A stretch of 64,000 nt of DNA from positions 1 through 64,000 of the forward strand of contig NZ_BOMQ01000053.1 of assembly GCF_016862275.1 (NCBI RefSeq). The letters are read 5' to 3'. The position numbers and the translations under genes are program-made. This stretch comes from Actinoplanes nipponensis (lineage in GTDB: Bacteria > Actinomycetota > Actinomycetes > Mycobacteriales > Micromonosporaceae). The notes below the pieces were generated by a model, which searched no databases, was not told where the DNA came from, and worked only from the letters and a program-made list of their open reading frames with translations. Below are positions 53,517-60,979 of this stretch, one piece after another (the first letter of the stretch is position 1; every line of letters begins with the position of its first letter).

Positions 53517-53792
53517 ATGACCGTCACCGGCATCATCACCGCGCTCATCGTCGGCCTGATCATCGGCGCCCTCGGGCGCCTGGTCGTACCCGGCAAGCAG
53601 AACATCCCGATCTGGCTGACCATGGTCATCGGTGTCGTGGCCGCTCTGCTGGGCACGGTCATCGCCCGCGCCTTCGGCGTGGAGTCGACCAGCGGCATCG
53701 ACTGGATCGAGCTGCTGTTCCAGGTCGTGCTCGCCGCCGTGGGTGTGGCTCTGGTCGTCGGCATCAGCGGCCGTCGCGGCGTCACTCGCTGA
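53517..53792 (+). CDS. GlsB/YeaQ/YmgE family membrane protein
   Basis: A 91-aa protein with three membrane segments and Gly-rich helix packing (ALIVGLIIGALGRLVVPGKQ, then WLTMVIGVVAALLGTVIA and a third helix at about 66-84). Members are often induced by stress and called transglycosylase-associated, though no enzyme activity is known. ATG with AAGGAGA at 53504-53510. A perfect terminator follows. Confidence 0.88.
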   Translation: MTVTGIITALIVGLIIGALGRLVVPGKQNIPIWLTMVIGVVAALLGTVIARAFGVESTSGIDWIELLFQVVLAAVGVALVVGISGRRGVTR

Positions 53793-53826
53793 ACCTGGGT
53801 CAGCCTAGGCTGATCTGAGCTGCACA

Positions 53827-53858
53827 AGGAACGCCGGACCGCGAGGTCCGGCGTTCCT
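53827..53858 (+). terminator. Perfect hairpin terminator after the GlsB-like gene
   Basis: A 14-bp perfect stem (53827-53840 with 53845-53858) and a GCGA tetraloop, followed by GCTCTGTCC rather than a T tract. Confidence 0.8.
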
Positions 53859-53884
53859 GCTCTGTCCCCGGCCGGGGAAGTGTT

Positions 53885-54000
53885 TCTTCAAGATCAAGAT
53901 CAAGATCAAGGTCAGATTCATGTCGTGCCTGGTTGCCGATAACTGACCGTCGCTCCCGCCGATTGCCGGCTGCGTGCTTGGCTCCATCCGGTTCCGGCTG
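53885..54000 (+). repeat. Dispersed repeat, copy A (GATCAA microsatellite + 45-bp core)
   Basis: Starts with tandem AAGATC units (about 53889-53911) and then a core at 53922-53966 that is identical over 45 bp to 63210-63254. Weaker similarity continues to about 54000 (TGCGTGCT...CATCCGGTT). It lies just after the GlsB-like terminator. Confidence 0.85.
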
Positions 54001-54468
54001 GCTGCACGGCGGGCCTGGGGATTGTTACTTCTGGGTGCGGTGAGGCTCGATCGGTGCGTTGACGTCCTTTAGGCGCAGCGGATCTCCCCGGCGCCGGGCG
54101 CTCCCGCAAGCTGAGGGGCCCAGCTCGCTGGGCTGCCCTTCGCCCGACGGATCTGCGACGGCGGCGAGTTTGTTCCCGCTCGGCCACGCACGACGTCATG
54201 CCGCGGCTACACCAGGGCCACGCGTGGGCAAAGCCTGATCTGACCTCGCCGAACGGCATCGCACGCCAGCTTCACCGTGGCGCGGCGCAGCTTGTGGATC
54301 GTCCCTTCCGCCACTTGTAGACCATGCGCCTCATCCACCGCCGAAGGCGTCACCACACCGAGAGTGCCCCGGTTGAGCGGCGGGCGGCGGGCGGCGGGCG
54401 GCGGGCGGCGGGCGGCTCTGCTCAACTCCCGCGCCGCTAATCTGGACTAGCCAGCGGGCTCGCCTGTG
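54001..54468. other. Gene-free stretch; possible remnant ORF on the minus strand
   Basis: No gene is supported. On the minus strand 54207-54425 can encode a 72-residue peptide whose C-terminal part (GVVTPSAVDEAHGLQVAEGT...) has a protein-like composition, but it starts inside a (CGGGCGG)n run at about 54377-54416 and has no ribosome site. It may be the tail of a decayed gene; the family is not recognised. Confidence 0.4.
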
Positions 54469-54537
54469 CCTCGGCGCCCCCTGTGTGCTGAATCTTGAGC
54501 CGCCAGAGCCAAAACCTGCGGCGCTTCTCCACAAGAT
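54469..54537 (+). repeat. Palindromic repeat unit 1
   Basis: A 46-bp core at 54492-54537 begins ATCTTG and ends CAAGAT. Its 23-bp left flank (CCTCGGCGCCCCCTGTGTGC...) recurs with one mismatch before unit 3. It is followed by 8-bp tandem units GGGCTGTC/GGGCTGGC to about 54660. Confidence 0.75.
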
Positions 54538-54540
54538 CCG

Positions 54541-54660
54541 CAAGGGCTGTCGGGCTGTCGGGCTGTCGGGCTGGCGGGCTGGCAGGCTCGCGGGCTCGGG
54601 CTGGCGGGCCGGCTGGCGGGCTGGCGGGCTGCGCGGGCTGGCTGGCGGGCTGCGCGGCCT
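54541..54660 (+). repeat. Degenerate 8-bp tandem repeats (GGGCTGTC/GGGCTGGC)
   Basis: Over 100 bp of GGGCTGTC, GGGCTGGC and shortened variants. This is simple-sequence DNA between palindromic units 1 and 2, prone to slippage. It is not coding in any frame with a supported start. Confidence 0.8.
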
Positions 54661-54759
54661 AGCTGACGCGTGGCGATTTCCACACCACTGTTTCCGCTGA
54701 GGCGACGTCGTCTCACGGTCCACCGCTGATGGTGCATATTCCGCCCAAGCCTGGGGCGG

Positions 54760-54805
54760 ATCTTGAGGCGCCGGCGCCAAAGCCCACGGCGCGCCTCCAC
54801 AAGAT
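54760..54805 (+). repeat. Palindromic repeat unit 2
   Basis: A 46-bp unit with ATCTTG/CAAGAT ends and an inner GGCGC/GCGCC arm, best able of the three to fold as a hairpin. It lacks the 23-bp left flank seen at units 1 and 3. Confidence 0.75.
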
Positions 54806-54884
54806 TCGCAAGCATCTAGGGCACACAGGCGCCTTGGGGCGTGCTGTGCGGCGGCGGACGCCCCGTCGGCGGATGTGACTGACA

Positions 54885-54953
54885 CCTCGGCGCACCCTGT
54901 GTGCTGAATCTTGATGCGGCAGCGCCAGAACCCACCCCGCGCCTCCCCAAGAT
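54885..54953 (+). repeat. Palindromic repeat unit 3
   Basis: The 23-bp left flank (54885-54907) and 46-bp core (54908-54953) match unit 1 at about three quarters of core positions. Sequence further right (54989-55039) also resembles the sequence right of unit 1 (54664-54715), so a larger segment was duplicated. Confidence 0.75.
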
Positions 54954-55039
54954 CCACGAGGGCCGGCGATCTGAGCGGCCTGGCTCATACGCGGCTGTCC
55001 GCACCACGGTTCCGTTGATGCGACAGCCGTCGTCTTGAG

Positions 55040-55328
55040 GGGCGCGCTGCTAGAGACACACCGGCATTTCGGGCAGATGGGCGGACGAAAAGGTACTGGT
55101 CACGGAATGCGGCGTAGGTGCTGGAAACCAATTTCTGCACCCGTCATCTCTGTGAACCGGAATCCCACCTTCTCGCCGCATGATGCATCCACGAGGGTGA
55201 GGGGCTGTGGTGGGCGACGTCACATTCCCCTTGGCGTTATCGCGATGCGGGCTGCGCTACACCGCCTTGGCCACTTGCCGCCGTGAAAAGCCGCGCGCTG
55301 GGCTCGTAACGACGAAAGGTCCGCGCTC
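55040..55328. other. Lower-GC stretch without a gene
   Basis: Visibly less GC-rich than the rest of the window. A frame at 55035-55286 has no ribosome site and no recognisable motif. Possibly decayed or acquired DNA at the 3' end of the membrane GAF/PAS gene. Confidence 0.45.
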
Positions 55329-56987
55329 TCAGTAGCGGAACTTGTGCTGCGCGCTCCTCCGGTTCACCCAGGCCGGGAGCTCGTCCACGTGCTCCAGGTG
55401 CGGCATCTGCTCGCGGGGACCGGACGACTCCGTCACCTTCTGCATCGTCACCACGTACCCCTGGACCAGGCGGTCCTCGCGCAGGTCGCGGTAGGTCGCC
55501 TCCACCATCACCTGGGTCTGGTCGGCCCGTTGCAGGGCGCAGTAGACCACCCCGTCGCCCTCGTCGCGCAGGGCGCGGCGGATCTGGCCGCGGTCGTCCG
55601 GGTGGACCAGGTCGGGCAGGGTGGTGAACGGGGGCAGTTCCTTCTCGCCGAGCAGTTCGTGCAGCGCCGGGCTCGCGTACCGGATCTGCTGGTCTTCGTC
55701 GATGACCAGCATGATGTCCGCGGTGTTGCGGATCACGGCGCGCAGGTACAGGTCGCTGTCGCGGCGGCCGACCGCCTCCACCAGGGAGATCCGGTCCAGG
55801 GCCAGCGCCGCCTGGCCGGCCAGCACCTCCAGCGCGTCGCGGCTGGCCGTCAGCATGTCGAGCCGGCCCGCCAGCACGAGCGCGCCGCCGTTGGGGCGGG
55901 CCACCGCCAGCGGCTCCAGCCACAGCGGGCAGATCAGCGTCGCCTCGGCGGTGTCCGTACCCCCCTCGGCTTTTGCCTTGTCGTCCAGCCACCAGCTGCG
56001 CGGGCGCGGGCCCGCGGCCGCGGCCGGCAGGGCCTGGAGCGTCAGTTGTCGGTCGTCGGTGGCGAAGACCACCCGCTTCACGTCGTGCGGGGGCAGCAGC
56101 TGGGCGACCGCCGAGCGGACCGCCTCGTCCACGGCGGCCTCGTCGGCCGCCGCGACCAGTGCCGCGCTCGCCTCGCGGAGCACGCGCTCGCGGGTCAGGG
56201 CCTGGGTGTTCTGGGCCACCGAGTCGGCCAGCCGGGTGAAGGCCAGCACGACCGTGAGCGCGGCCGCCACGGCGATCACCACGCCGTCGCGGACCTCGCC
56301 CTGCAGCGCCTCGACCAGCAGCACCAGCGGGGGCGTCGCCACGGACACGCCCAGCAGGGTCACCCAGCGTCCCTGCCAGGGCTTCGGGCGGGTCGGCAGC
56401 GGGGCCGTCAGCTGGACCATCGACGGGTGCAGAGCCGCGGCGCCCCAGGCCACGTAGAGCAGCATGAAGCCGGTCTGGCTCCACAGGTAGGGCGCCAGCG
56501 GGTAGGCGATGTCACTGGCCAGCGTGCCCACCGCGCCGATCGTGAGCAACACCGCCGACCAGTTGAACCAGACCGCCGCGGCGAGCCGGGCGCAGATGCC
56601 CACGAGCAGGACGGCGCCCAGCACGTCCTCGGCCGCGATCTTGCCCACGTGGCTGCTGCCGCCCATCAGGACGACCCAGATCGCCAGCAGGGCCGCGCAG
56701 GCGAACGCCACCAGGTCGATCACCCGGGCCCGGTCCATCAGCATCGCCCCGCCCCGGGTGAGCTGCAGCAGGGCCAGGGCCACCAGGGCGAACATGGTCA
56801 GATAGGCGATGTCCGCGGCCGAATCGTCGGCGAGCGCGTGGAAGGCGTCGCCGATGCACACCGCGACGACGGCGGCGGCCAGCAACAGCCAGGGTCCGAT
56901 GCGCGCGGGCCGGTGCCGGCAGATCCCGACGATGATGGCGGCGGCGCTGACGGCTCCCTGGAGAATCCACGCGATGGCTTGGAGCAC
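55329..56987 (-). CDS. Membrane sensor with GAF and PAS domains, no visible output domain
   Basis: A 552-aa protein. About eight membrane helices (1-250) are followed by a linker helix (SVAQNTQALTRERVLREASAALVAAAD), GAF-like (about 265-410, LEVLAGQAALALDRI) and PAS (about 415-520, AVIRNTADIMLVIDEDQQIRYAS). The chain ends VTESSGPREQMPHLEHVDELPAW...KFRY where related Actinoplanes-type proteins continue into GGDEF and EAL domains. So it is either a stand-alone sensor or a diguanylate-cyclase-type protein that lost its C-terminus, next to the repeat-rich stretch. GTG start at 56987 with TACTAG at six bases. Confidence 0.82.
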   Translation of the reverse strand: MLQAIAWILQGAVSAAAIIVGICRHRPARIGPWLLLAAAVVAVCIGDAFHALADDSAADIAYLTMFALVALALLQLTRGGAMLMDRARVIDLVAFACAALLAIWVVLMGGSSHVGKIAAEDVLGAVLLVGICARLAAAVWFNWSAVLLTIGAVGTLASDIAYPLAPYLWSQTGFMLLYVAWGAAALHPSMVQLTAPLPTRPKPWQGRWVTLLGVSVATPPLVLLVEALQGEVRDGVVIAVAAALTVVLAFTRLADSVAQNTQALTRERVLREASAALVAAADEAAVDEAVRSAVAQLLPPHDVKRVVFATDDRQLTLQALPAAAAGPRPRSWWLDDKAKAEGGTDTAEATLICPLWLEPLAVARPNGGALVLAGRLDMLTASRDALEVLAGQAALALDRISLVEAVGRRDSDLYLRAVIRNTADIMLVIDEDQQIRYASPALHELLGEKELPPFTTLPDLVHPDDRGQIRRALRDEGDGVVYCALQRADQTQVMVEATYRDLREDRLVQGYVVTMQKVTESSGPREQMPHLEHVDELPAWVNRRSAQHKFRY

Positions 56988-56993
56988 GACTAA

Positions 56994-56999
56994 CTAGTA
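56994..56999 (-). promoter_or_regulatory. -10-like element (TACTAG) of the membrane GAF/PAS gene
   Basis: On the minus strand TACTAG ends 6 bases before the GTG at 56987. The AT-rich run TACTAGTTAGTC stands out in this DNA. Confidence 0.45.
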
Positions 57000-57111
57000 C
57001 CAGCCCCGTCGCTGTCTGTCCACGTCGGTATATACGCAGCGCTATGACCAGGCAACATCGTGATCGTGACTCCGCAGCCCATGAATAAACGTGAATATGA
57101 AGGCAGATCGG

Positions 57112-57966
57112 CTAGTGGAAGACCTCGGCCACCACCGTGGCGTTCCCCGCCACCCCGTCGCCGGTTACGGGCTGCCACTTGCCGCCCGGCGCGCTCCACT
57201 CCAGATCGGCGAACCGGACCCGCTCCACCCCCGTGCTGCTGGCGTGCGAGACCAGCCAGTGGGCGTACCGCCAGCCCGCGCCGGCGTCCTTGACCGCGAC
57301 GCTCAGGCCGCCGGCCTGGGTGGCCTCGATGGTGGCCAGGCCCTTGCCCCAGTCCAGCCGCATGCCCTCGGCCAGGGCCGCCGCCGCGGTCGCGCCCCGC
57401 AGCGCCGGCTCGCCGCTCACCGTGCACTCGACCGCCCCGGTCGCCCGTCCGGTGAGGGCCTTGGCGAGCACGGCCGACTCGTCGGCCCACTTCTCGTACG
57501 CGTTCGGGTAGGCCGACCGCTGCACCTTCTGCGCCGCGTCGGTGACCCGCATCTTCTGCCAGCCCTTGACCTTCTTGAGGGCCGAGTAGAACTTGCCCGC
57601 CGAGTACCGCGGGTCCTGGATCTTCTCCGGCGTGCCCCAGCCCTGGCTGGGGCGCTGCTGGAAGAGCCCGACCGAGTCCCGGTCCCCGGTGTCCAGGTTC
57701 TCCAGCTTGGACTCCTGCAGCGCGGTGGCCAGCGCGATCACCACGGCCCGCTCGGGCATCTTGCGGCGCACGCCGACCGCGGTGATCGTGGCCGCATTGG
57801 CCATCTGCACCAGGTCCAGGGCGACTTCGCCGTCCGCCCGGACGATGCACTCCGGGCCCAGCTGGGGGAGCTTGATCTTGCCACCGACGGAGGTGACGGC
57901 CACGACCACGCCGAGGGCGCCGAGGAGCGCGAGCAGGGCCACGACCACTACCGGCTTCCTCCGCAC
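57112..57966 (-). CDS. Membrane-anchored SLT/lysozyme-like protein
   Basis: A 284-aa protein with an N-terminal anchor (about 5-27, RRKPVVVVALLALLGALGVVVA). A domain reading ALATALQESKLENLDTGDRDSVGLFQQRPSQGWG resembles the lytic transglycosylase fold, with Glu in LQESKL as likely catalytic residue. The C-terminal part (about 180-284) is beta-rich and unassigned. Similar proteins in Streptomyces are secreted and unnamed. GTG at 57966 follows GGAGGG at 7 bases; a second GTG two codons upstream is too close to that site. It shares strand with the crotonase gene just upstream (31 bp). Confidence 0.82.
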   Translation of the reverse strand: MRRKPVVVVALLALLGALGVVVAVTSVGGKIKLPQLGPECIVRADGEVALDLVQMANAATITAVGVRRKMPERAVVIALATALQESKLENLDTGDRDSVGLFQQRPSQGWGTPEKIQDPRYSAGKFYSALKKVKGWQKMRVTDAAQKVQRSAYPNAYEKWADESAVLAKALTGRATGAVECTVSGEPALRGATAAAALAEGMRLDWGKGLATIEATQAGGLSVAVKDAGAGWRYAHWLVSHASSTGVERVRFADLEWSAPGGKWQPVTGDGVAGNATVVAEVFH

Positions 57967-57997
57967 GCACACTCCCTCCGTCGAGTGACAAGCGTAG

Positions 57998-58786
57998 TCA
58001 ACGGGCGCTGGTCTCCTGCGGCGCCGGCACCCAGGAGGCCGGGCGCTTCTCCCGGAAGGCCGCCACGCCCTCGCGTCCCTCGCTCGACCGGAAGTATCCG
58101 GCCGAGCGCTCCGACAGCTCGGCCAGGTCGGCCCGTACGGACTCGGCGGGCCGGCGGCGCAGCAGCTGCTTGGCCCCGGCCAGGGCCAGCGGACCACCCC
58201 GCACCAGGGAATCGGTGTACGCGCCCACGGCCGCGTCCAGCCCCTCGGCCTCGACGGCCGCGGTGACCAGCCCGATCTCGGCCGCGCGGACCCCGTCGAA
58301 CACGTCACCGGTCAGATACAGCTCGGCCGCGGCCCGGGGCGCCAGCCGGGGCAGCACCGTGGCGCTGATCACCGCCGGGATGACGCCGAGGCGCACCTCG
58401 GAGAACGCGAAGGTGGCCGCCCGCGTGCAGACCGCGATGTCCGCGGCCGCGATCAGGCCCAGCCCACCCGCGCGGGCCGGGCCGGCCACCCGGGCCAGCA
58501 CCGGCTTCGGCAGCTCCCAGATCGCGGCCAGCACGTCGGCCAGCAGCTCCGCGGGCACCCGGCCGGACGCGCGGGCCTCGGCGGTCTCCTTCAGGTCGGC
58601 GCCCGAGCAGAAGACCGGGCCGGTGTGCGAGATCACCACCGCCCGGACCAGCGGGTCGGCGACGGCGGCGGCCAGGGCGTCCAGCAGCTGGCGCATCAGC
58701 GGCGTGGAAAGCGCATTACGGTTCGCCGGGCTGTGCAGCGTGACGGTGGTCACCCCGGCGGCGGTGACGGTACGGACCAACTCCAT
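57998..58786 (-). CDS. Enoyl-CoA hydratase/isomerase family protein
   Basis: A 262-aa crotonase. The oxyanion-hole segments GPVFCSGADLKE and VAGPARAGGLGLIAAADIAV are intact, and the EVRLGVIPAVIS segment carries Glu of the active site, followed by the C-terminal FREKRPASWV. It could act in beta-oxidation or on a specific acyl-CoA; the substrate is not readable. ATG at 58786 with TAGGGT at six bases, divergent from hemW with only 36 bp between start codons. Confidence 0.9.
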   Translation of the reverse strand: MELVRTVTAAGVTTVTLHSPANRNALSTPLMRQLLDALAAAVADPLVRAVVISHTGPVFCSGADLKETAEARASGRVPAELLADVLAAIWELPKPVLARVAGPARAGGLGLIAAADIAVCTRAATFAFSEVRLGVIPAVISATVLPRLAPRAAAELYLTGDVFDGVRAAEIGLVTAAVEAEGLDAAVGAYTDSLVRGGPLALAGAKQLLRRRPAESVRADLAELSERSAGYFRSSEGREGVAAFREKRPASWVPAPQETSAR

Positions 58787-58792
58787 GCCGGA

Positions 58793-58798
58793 ACCCTA
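58793..58798 (-). promoter_or_regulatory. -10 element (TAGGGT) of the crotonase gene
   Basis: On the minus strand TAGGGT ends 6 bases before the ATG at 58786. Confidence 0.6.
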
Positions 58799-58810
58799 AC
58801 GGTGGACGTG

Positions 58811-58816
58811 CACACT
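58811..58816 (+). promoter_or_regulatory. -10-like element (CACACT) of hemW
   Basis: CACACT ends 6 bases before the ATG at 58823. The opposing -10 is only 12 bp away, so the two promoters must share or overlap -35 DNA. Confidence 0.45.
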
Positions 58817-58822
58817 TGACGG

Positions 58823-60034
58823 ATGCCTGGTCCCCTGCCCGACGGCGAGCCCGTACCCAGTGACGGCTCGCTGCCCGACAGTGCCCTGCGCGACGTCGGC
58901 GGCCGCGGCTTCGGGGTCTACGTCCACGTCCCGTTCTGCGCGAGCCGGTGCGGGTACTGCGACTTCAACACGTACACCGCCAGTGAGCTCGGCGGGGGCG
59001 CCAGCCGGGAGGGCTACGCCGACGCCGTGCTGGCCGAACTGAAGCTGGCCGCCTCGGTCACCGGCGCGCGCGTCGACACCGTCTTCGTCGGCGGCGGCAC
59101 GCCGACCCTGCTCGACCCGGCCGACCTGGGCCGCATCCTGGACGGCATCGACCAGGCGTGGGGTCTGGCCGCGGGCGCCGAGATCACCACTGAGGCCAAC
59201 CCGGAATCGGTCACCCCGGGCTCGCTGCGGGCGCTGCGCGCGGCCGGCTTCACCCGGATCTCGCTGGGCATGCAGTCCGCCGCCCCGGCCGTGCTGCGGA
59301 TCCTGGAGCGCCGGCACACGGCCGGGCGGGCGCCGCAGGCCGCGGTCGAGGCCCGGGAGGCCGGCTTCGAGCACGTCAACCTCGACCTGATCTACGGGAC
59401 GCCGGGGGAGACGGCCGAGGACTTCGCCACCTCGCTGCGGACCGTCGTCGACGCCGGGGTGGATCACGTCAGCGCGTACTCGCTGATCGTCGAGGACGGC
59501 ACCCGGATGGCCGCCCGGATGCGCCGCGGCGAGCTGCCGTACCCGGAGGACGACGTGGCCGCGGACCGCTACCTGGCCGCCGAGGAAGCCCTCGGCGCGG
59601 CCGGTTTCTCCTGGTACGAGGTGTCGAACTGGGCGACGACGGCGGCGGCTCGGTGCCGGCACAACCTGCTGTACTGGACCGGCGGGGACTGGTGGGGTCT
59701 CGGGCCGGGCGCGCACAGCCACGTCGGCGGGGTGCGCTGGTGGAACGTCAAGCATCCCGCGGCGTACGCGGAAAGGGTCGAGGCCGGTCTCTCGCCCGGG
59801 CTCGGCCGGGAGATCCTGACCGGGGCGGACCGGCACGTCGAGGACGTGATGCTGCGCGTACGCCTGCGTGACGGCCTGCCGCTGACCGTGCTCGACGCAC
59901 CTGGCCGGGCCGGCGCGGCCGCGGCCCTGGCCGGTGGCCTGCTGGACCCCGCGGCGTACGAGGCCGGCCGGGTGGTCCTCACCCTGCGCGGCCGGCTGCT
60001 GGCCGACGCGGTGATCCGCGACCTGTTGCCGTGA
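58823..60034 (+). CDS. hemW: Radical SAM heme chaperone HemW
   Basis: A 403-aa radical SAM protein formerly annotated as coproporphyrinogen III oxidase. The cluster cysteines Cys39, Cys43 and Cys46 sit in HVPFCASRCGYCDFNTY; the further Cys of true HemN is absent. FVGGGTPTLL and the EVSNWA...CRHNLLYWTGGDWWGLGPGAHSH region are HemW-typical. It inserts heme into target proteins. In actinobacteria it follows lepA and precedes hrcA. Here four genes are inserted between lepA and hemW. Confidence 0.92.
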   Translation: MPGPLPDGEPVPSDGSLPDSALRDVGGRGFGVYVHVPFCASRCGYCDFNTYTASELGGGASREGYADAVLAELKLAASVTGARVDTVFVGGGTPTLLDPADLGRILDGIDQAWGLAAGAEITTEANPESVTPGSLRALRAAGFTRISLGMQSAAPAVLRILERRHTAGRAPQAAVEAREAGFEHVNLDLIYGTPGETAEDFATSLRTVVDAGVDHVSAYSLIVEDGTRMAARMRRGELPYPEDDVAADRYLAAEEALGAAGFSWYEVSNWATTAAARCRHNLLYWTGGDWWGLGPGAHSHVGGVRWWNVKHPAAYAERVEAGLSPGLGREILTGADRHVEDVMLRVRLRDGLPLTVLDAPGRAGAAAALAGGLLDPAAYEAGRVVLTLRGRLLADAVIRDLLP

Positions 60035-60038
60035 CGGC

Positions 60039-60067
60039 GGTGGCGCCGGGCCGGGCCCGGCGCCACC
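60039..60067. terminator. Bidirectional hairpin between hemW and the DUF4870 gene
   Basis: A perfect 12-bp stem (60039-60050 with 60056-60067) and 5-base loop fill the 39-bp space between two convergent genes. No T tract on either side. Confidence 0.7.
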
Positions 60068-60073
60068 GGCGCA

Positions 60074-60799
60074 CTACTTGATGAGCTGGACCGTCATCGG
60101 GTAGTTGTACGGCTCGTTGTTGTTCGCCTTCACGCCGGCGATGATGCCGAAGATCGTGGCGATCGCCCACGCGGCGATGCCGACGAAGAAGCCGACGATG
60201 ATGCAGGTGAGCACCCAGCCGACGATCGCGATGATCGACCAGAGGATCTGGAAGTTCAGCGCCTTGACCGCCTCGGCCCGCACGGCCGGGGACTGGTTGC
60301 CCTTGGCCAGCAGCGCCACCAGCGGCGCGATCCAGCCGGAGCAGCCGCCACCGAGGAAGGCGCCGGCCGCACCCCCGAAGTGGGCGACCAGGATCCAGGT
60401 CTTGTCGTCGCCACCCGGGGCGTAGCCGCCGGGCGGGTAGCCACCCGGCTGCTGACCGTAGGCGCCGGGAGCGCCGTACGGGGTGCCGCCGGGAGGCGGG
60501 CCGTAGCCGCCGGCGCCGGAGCCGGGCGGCGGAGCGTAACCGCCGGCGCCCGAGGACGGCGGCGGTGCGTAACCGCCGGCACCCGAGCTGGGCGGTGGCG
60601 CGTAGCCTCCGGCACCCGAGGTGGGCGGTGGGGTGCCGTAGGTGGGCGGCGGGCTGCCGTAGGTGGGCGGCTGCGGTGAGCCGTACGCCGGGGGCGGCGG
60701 GGCCGATCCGGAGGTGGGATCGTTACCCGAATAAGGGTTCAGCGGCGCGGTGGGGTCCGAGGGATTCCCCTCACCGGGCGGACGCGGCGGTTCAGTCAT
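60074..60799 (-). CDS. DUF4870 membrane protein with Gly/Pro/Tyr repeats
   Basis: A 241-aa protein. The first 155 residues are a disordered Pro/Gly/Tyr/Ser tail with four tandem SGAGGYxPPPx 11-mers. The rest is a DUF4870/Tic20-like membrane domain: ILVAHFGGAAGAFLGGG, then VRAEAVKALNFQILWSI, two long helices and a final GVKANNNEPYNYPMTVQLI. Function unknown. ATG at 60799 with TACCGT at six bases. The tail may drive phase separation or partner binding, which is inference. Confidence 0.88.
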   Translation of the reverse strand: MTEPPRPPGEGNPSDPTAPLNPYSGNDPTSGSAPPPPAYGSPQPPTYGSPPPTYGTPPPTSGAGGYAPPPSSGAGGYAPPPSSGAGGYAPPPGSGAGGYGPPPGGTPYGAPGAYGQQPGGYPPGGYAPGGDDKTWILVAHFGGAAGAFLGGGCSGWIAPLVALLAKGNQSPAVRAEAVKALNFQILWSIIAIVGWVLTCIIVGFFVGIAAWAIATIFGIIAGVKANNNEPYNYPMTVQLIK

Positions 60800-60805
60800 G
60801 CGCAC

Positions 60806-60811
60806 ACGGTA
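60806..60811 (-). promoter_or_regulatory. -10 element (TACCGT) of the DUF4870 gene
   Basis: On the minus strand TACCGT ends 6 bases before the ATG at 60799. Confidence 0.55.
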
Positions 60812-60925
60812 GGACCGCTGGTCGAACGTGGCGAGAGCAACACCCTGGCAAGGTCGGAGAATAGACACTCGGCTAAGTGGCACGGGCCCTGTCGGCTGAT
60901 CATCGCGCGGCGGGCCCGGGCGACG

Positions 60926-60956
60926 TAGACTGGCACTCGACTTTGAGGAGTGCCAA
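60926..60956 (+). promoter_or_regulatory. CIRCE operator and promoter of hrcA
   Basis: TGGCACTC (60931-60938), 9 bases, GAGTGCCA (60948-60955): a canonical CIRCE inverted repeat, the HrcA binding site. TAGACT (60926-60931) is the -10, so the start point falls inside the operator. HrcA would repress its own operon, and heat would relieve it. Confidence 0.92.
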
Positions 60957-60979
60957 GGGAGTCAAGGGAGGATCTCGCC

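Noticed and set aside
54377..54660. Tandem GC repeats as a CRISPR-like array
   Set aside because: Units are 7-8 bp without spacers, and no cas genes are present.
54331..54957. 208-residue minus-strand ORF in the repeat-rich stretch
   Set aside because: It simply reads through the three palindromic units and the 8-bp tandem repeats; its repeated peptides come from DNA repeats.
55035..55286. 83-residue ORF on the plus strand
   Set aside because: No ribosome site, no motif, and it lies in low-GC sequence next to repeats.
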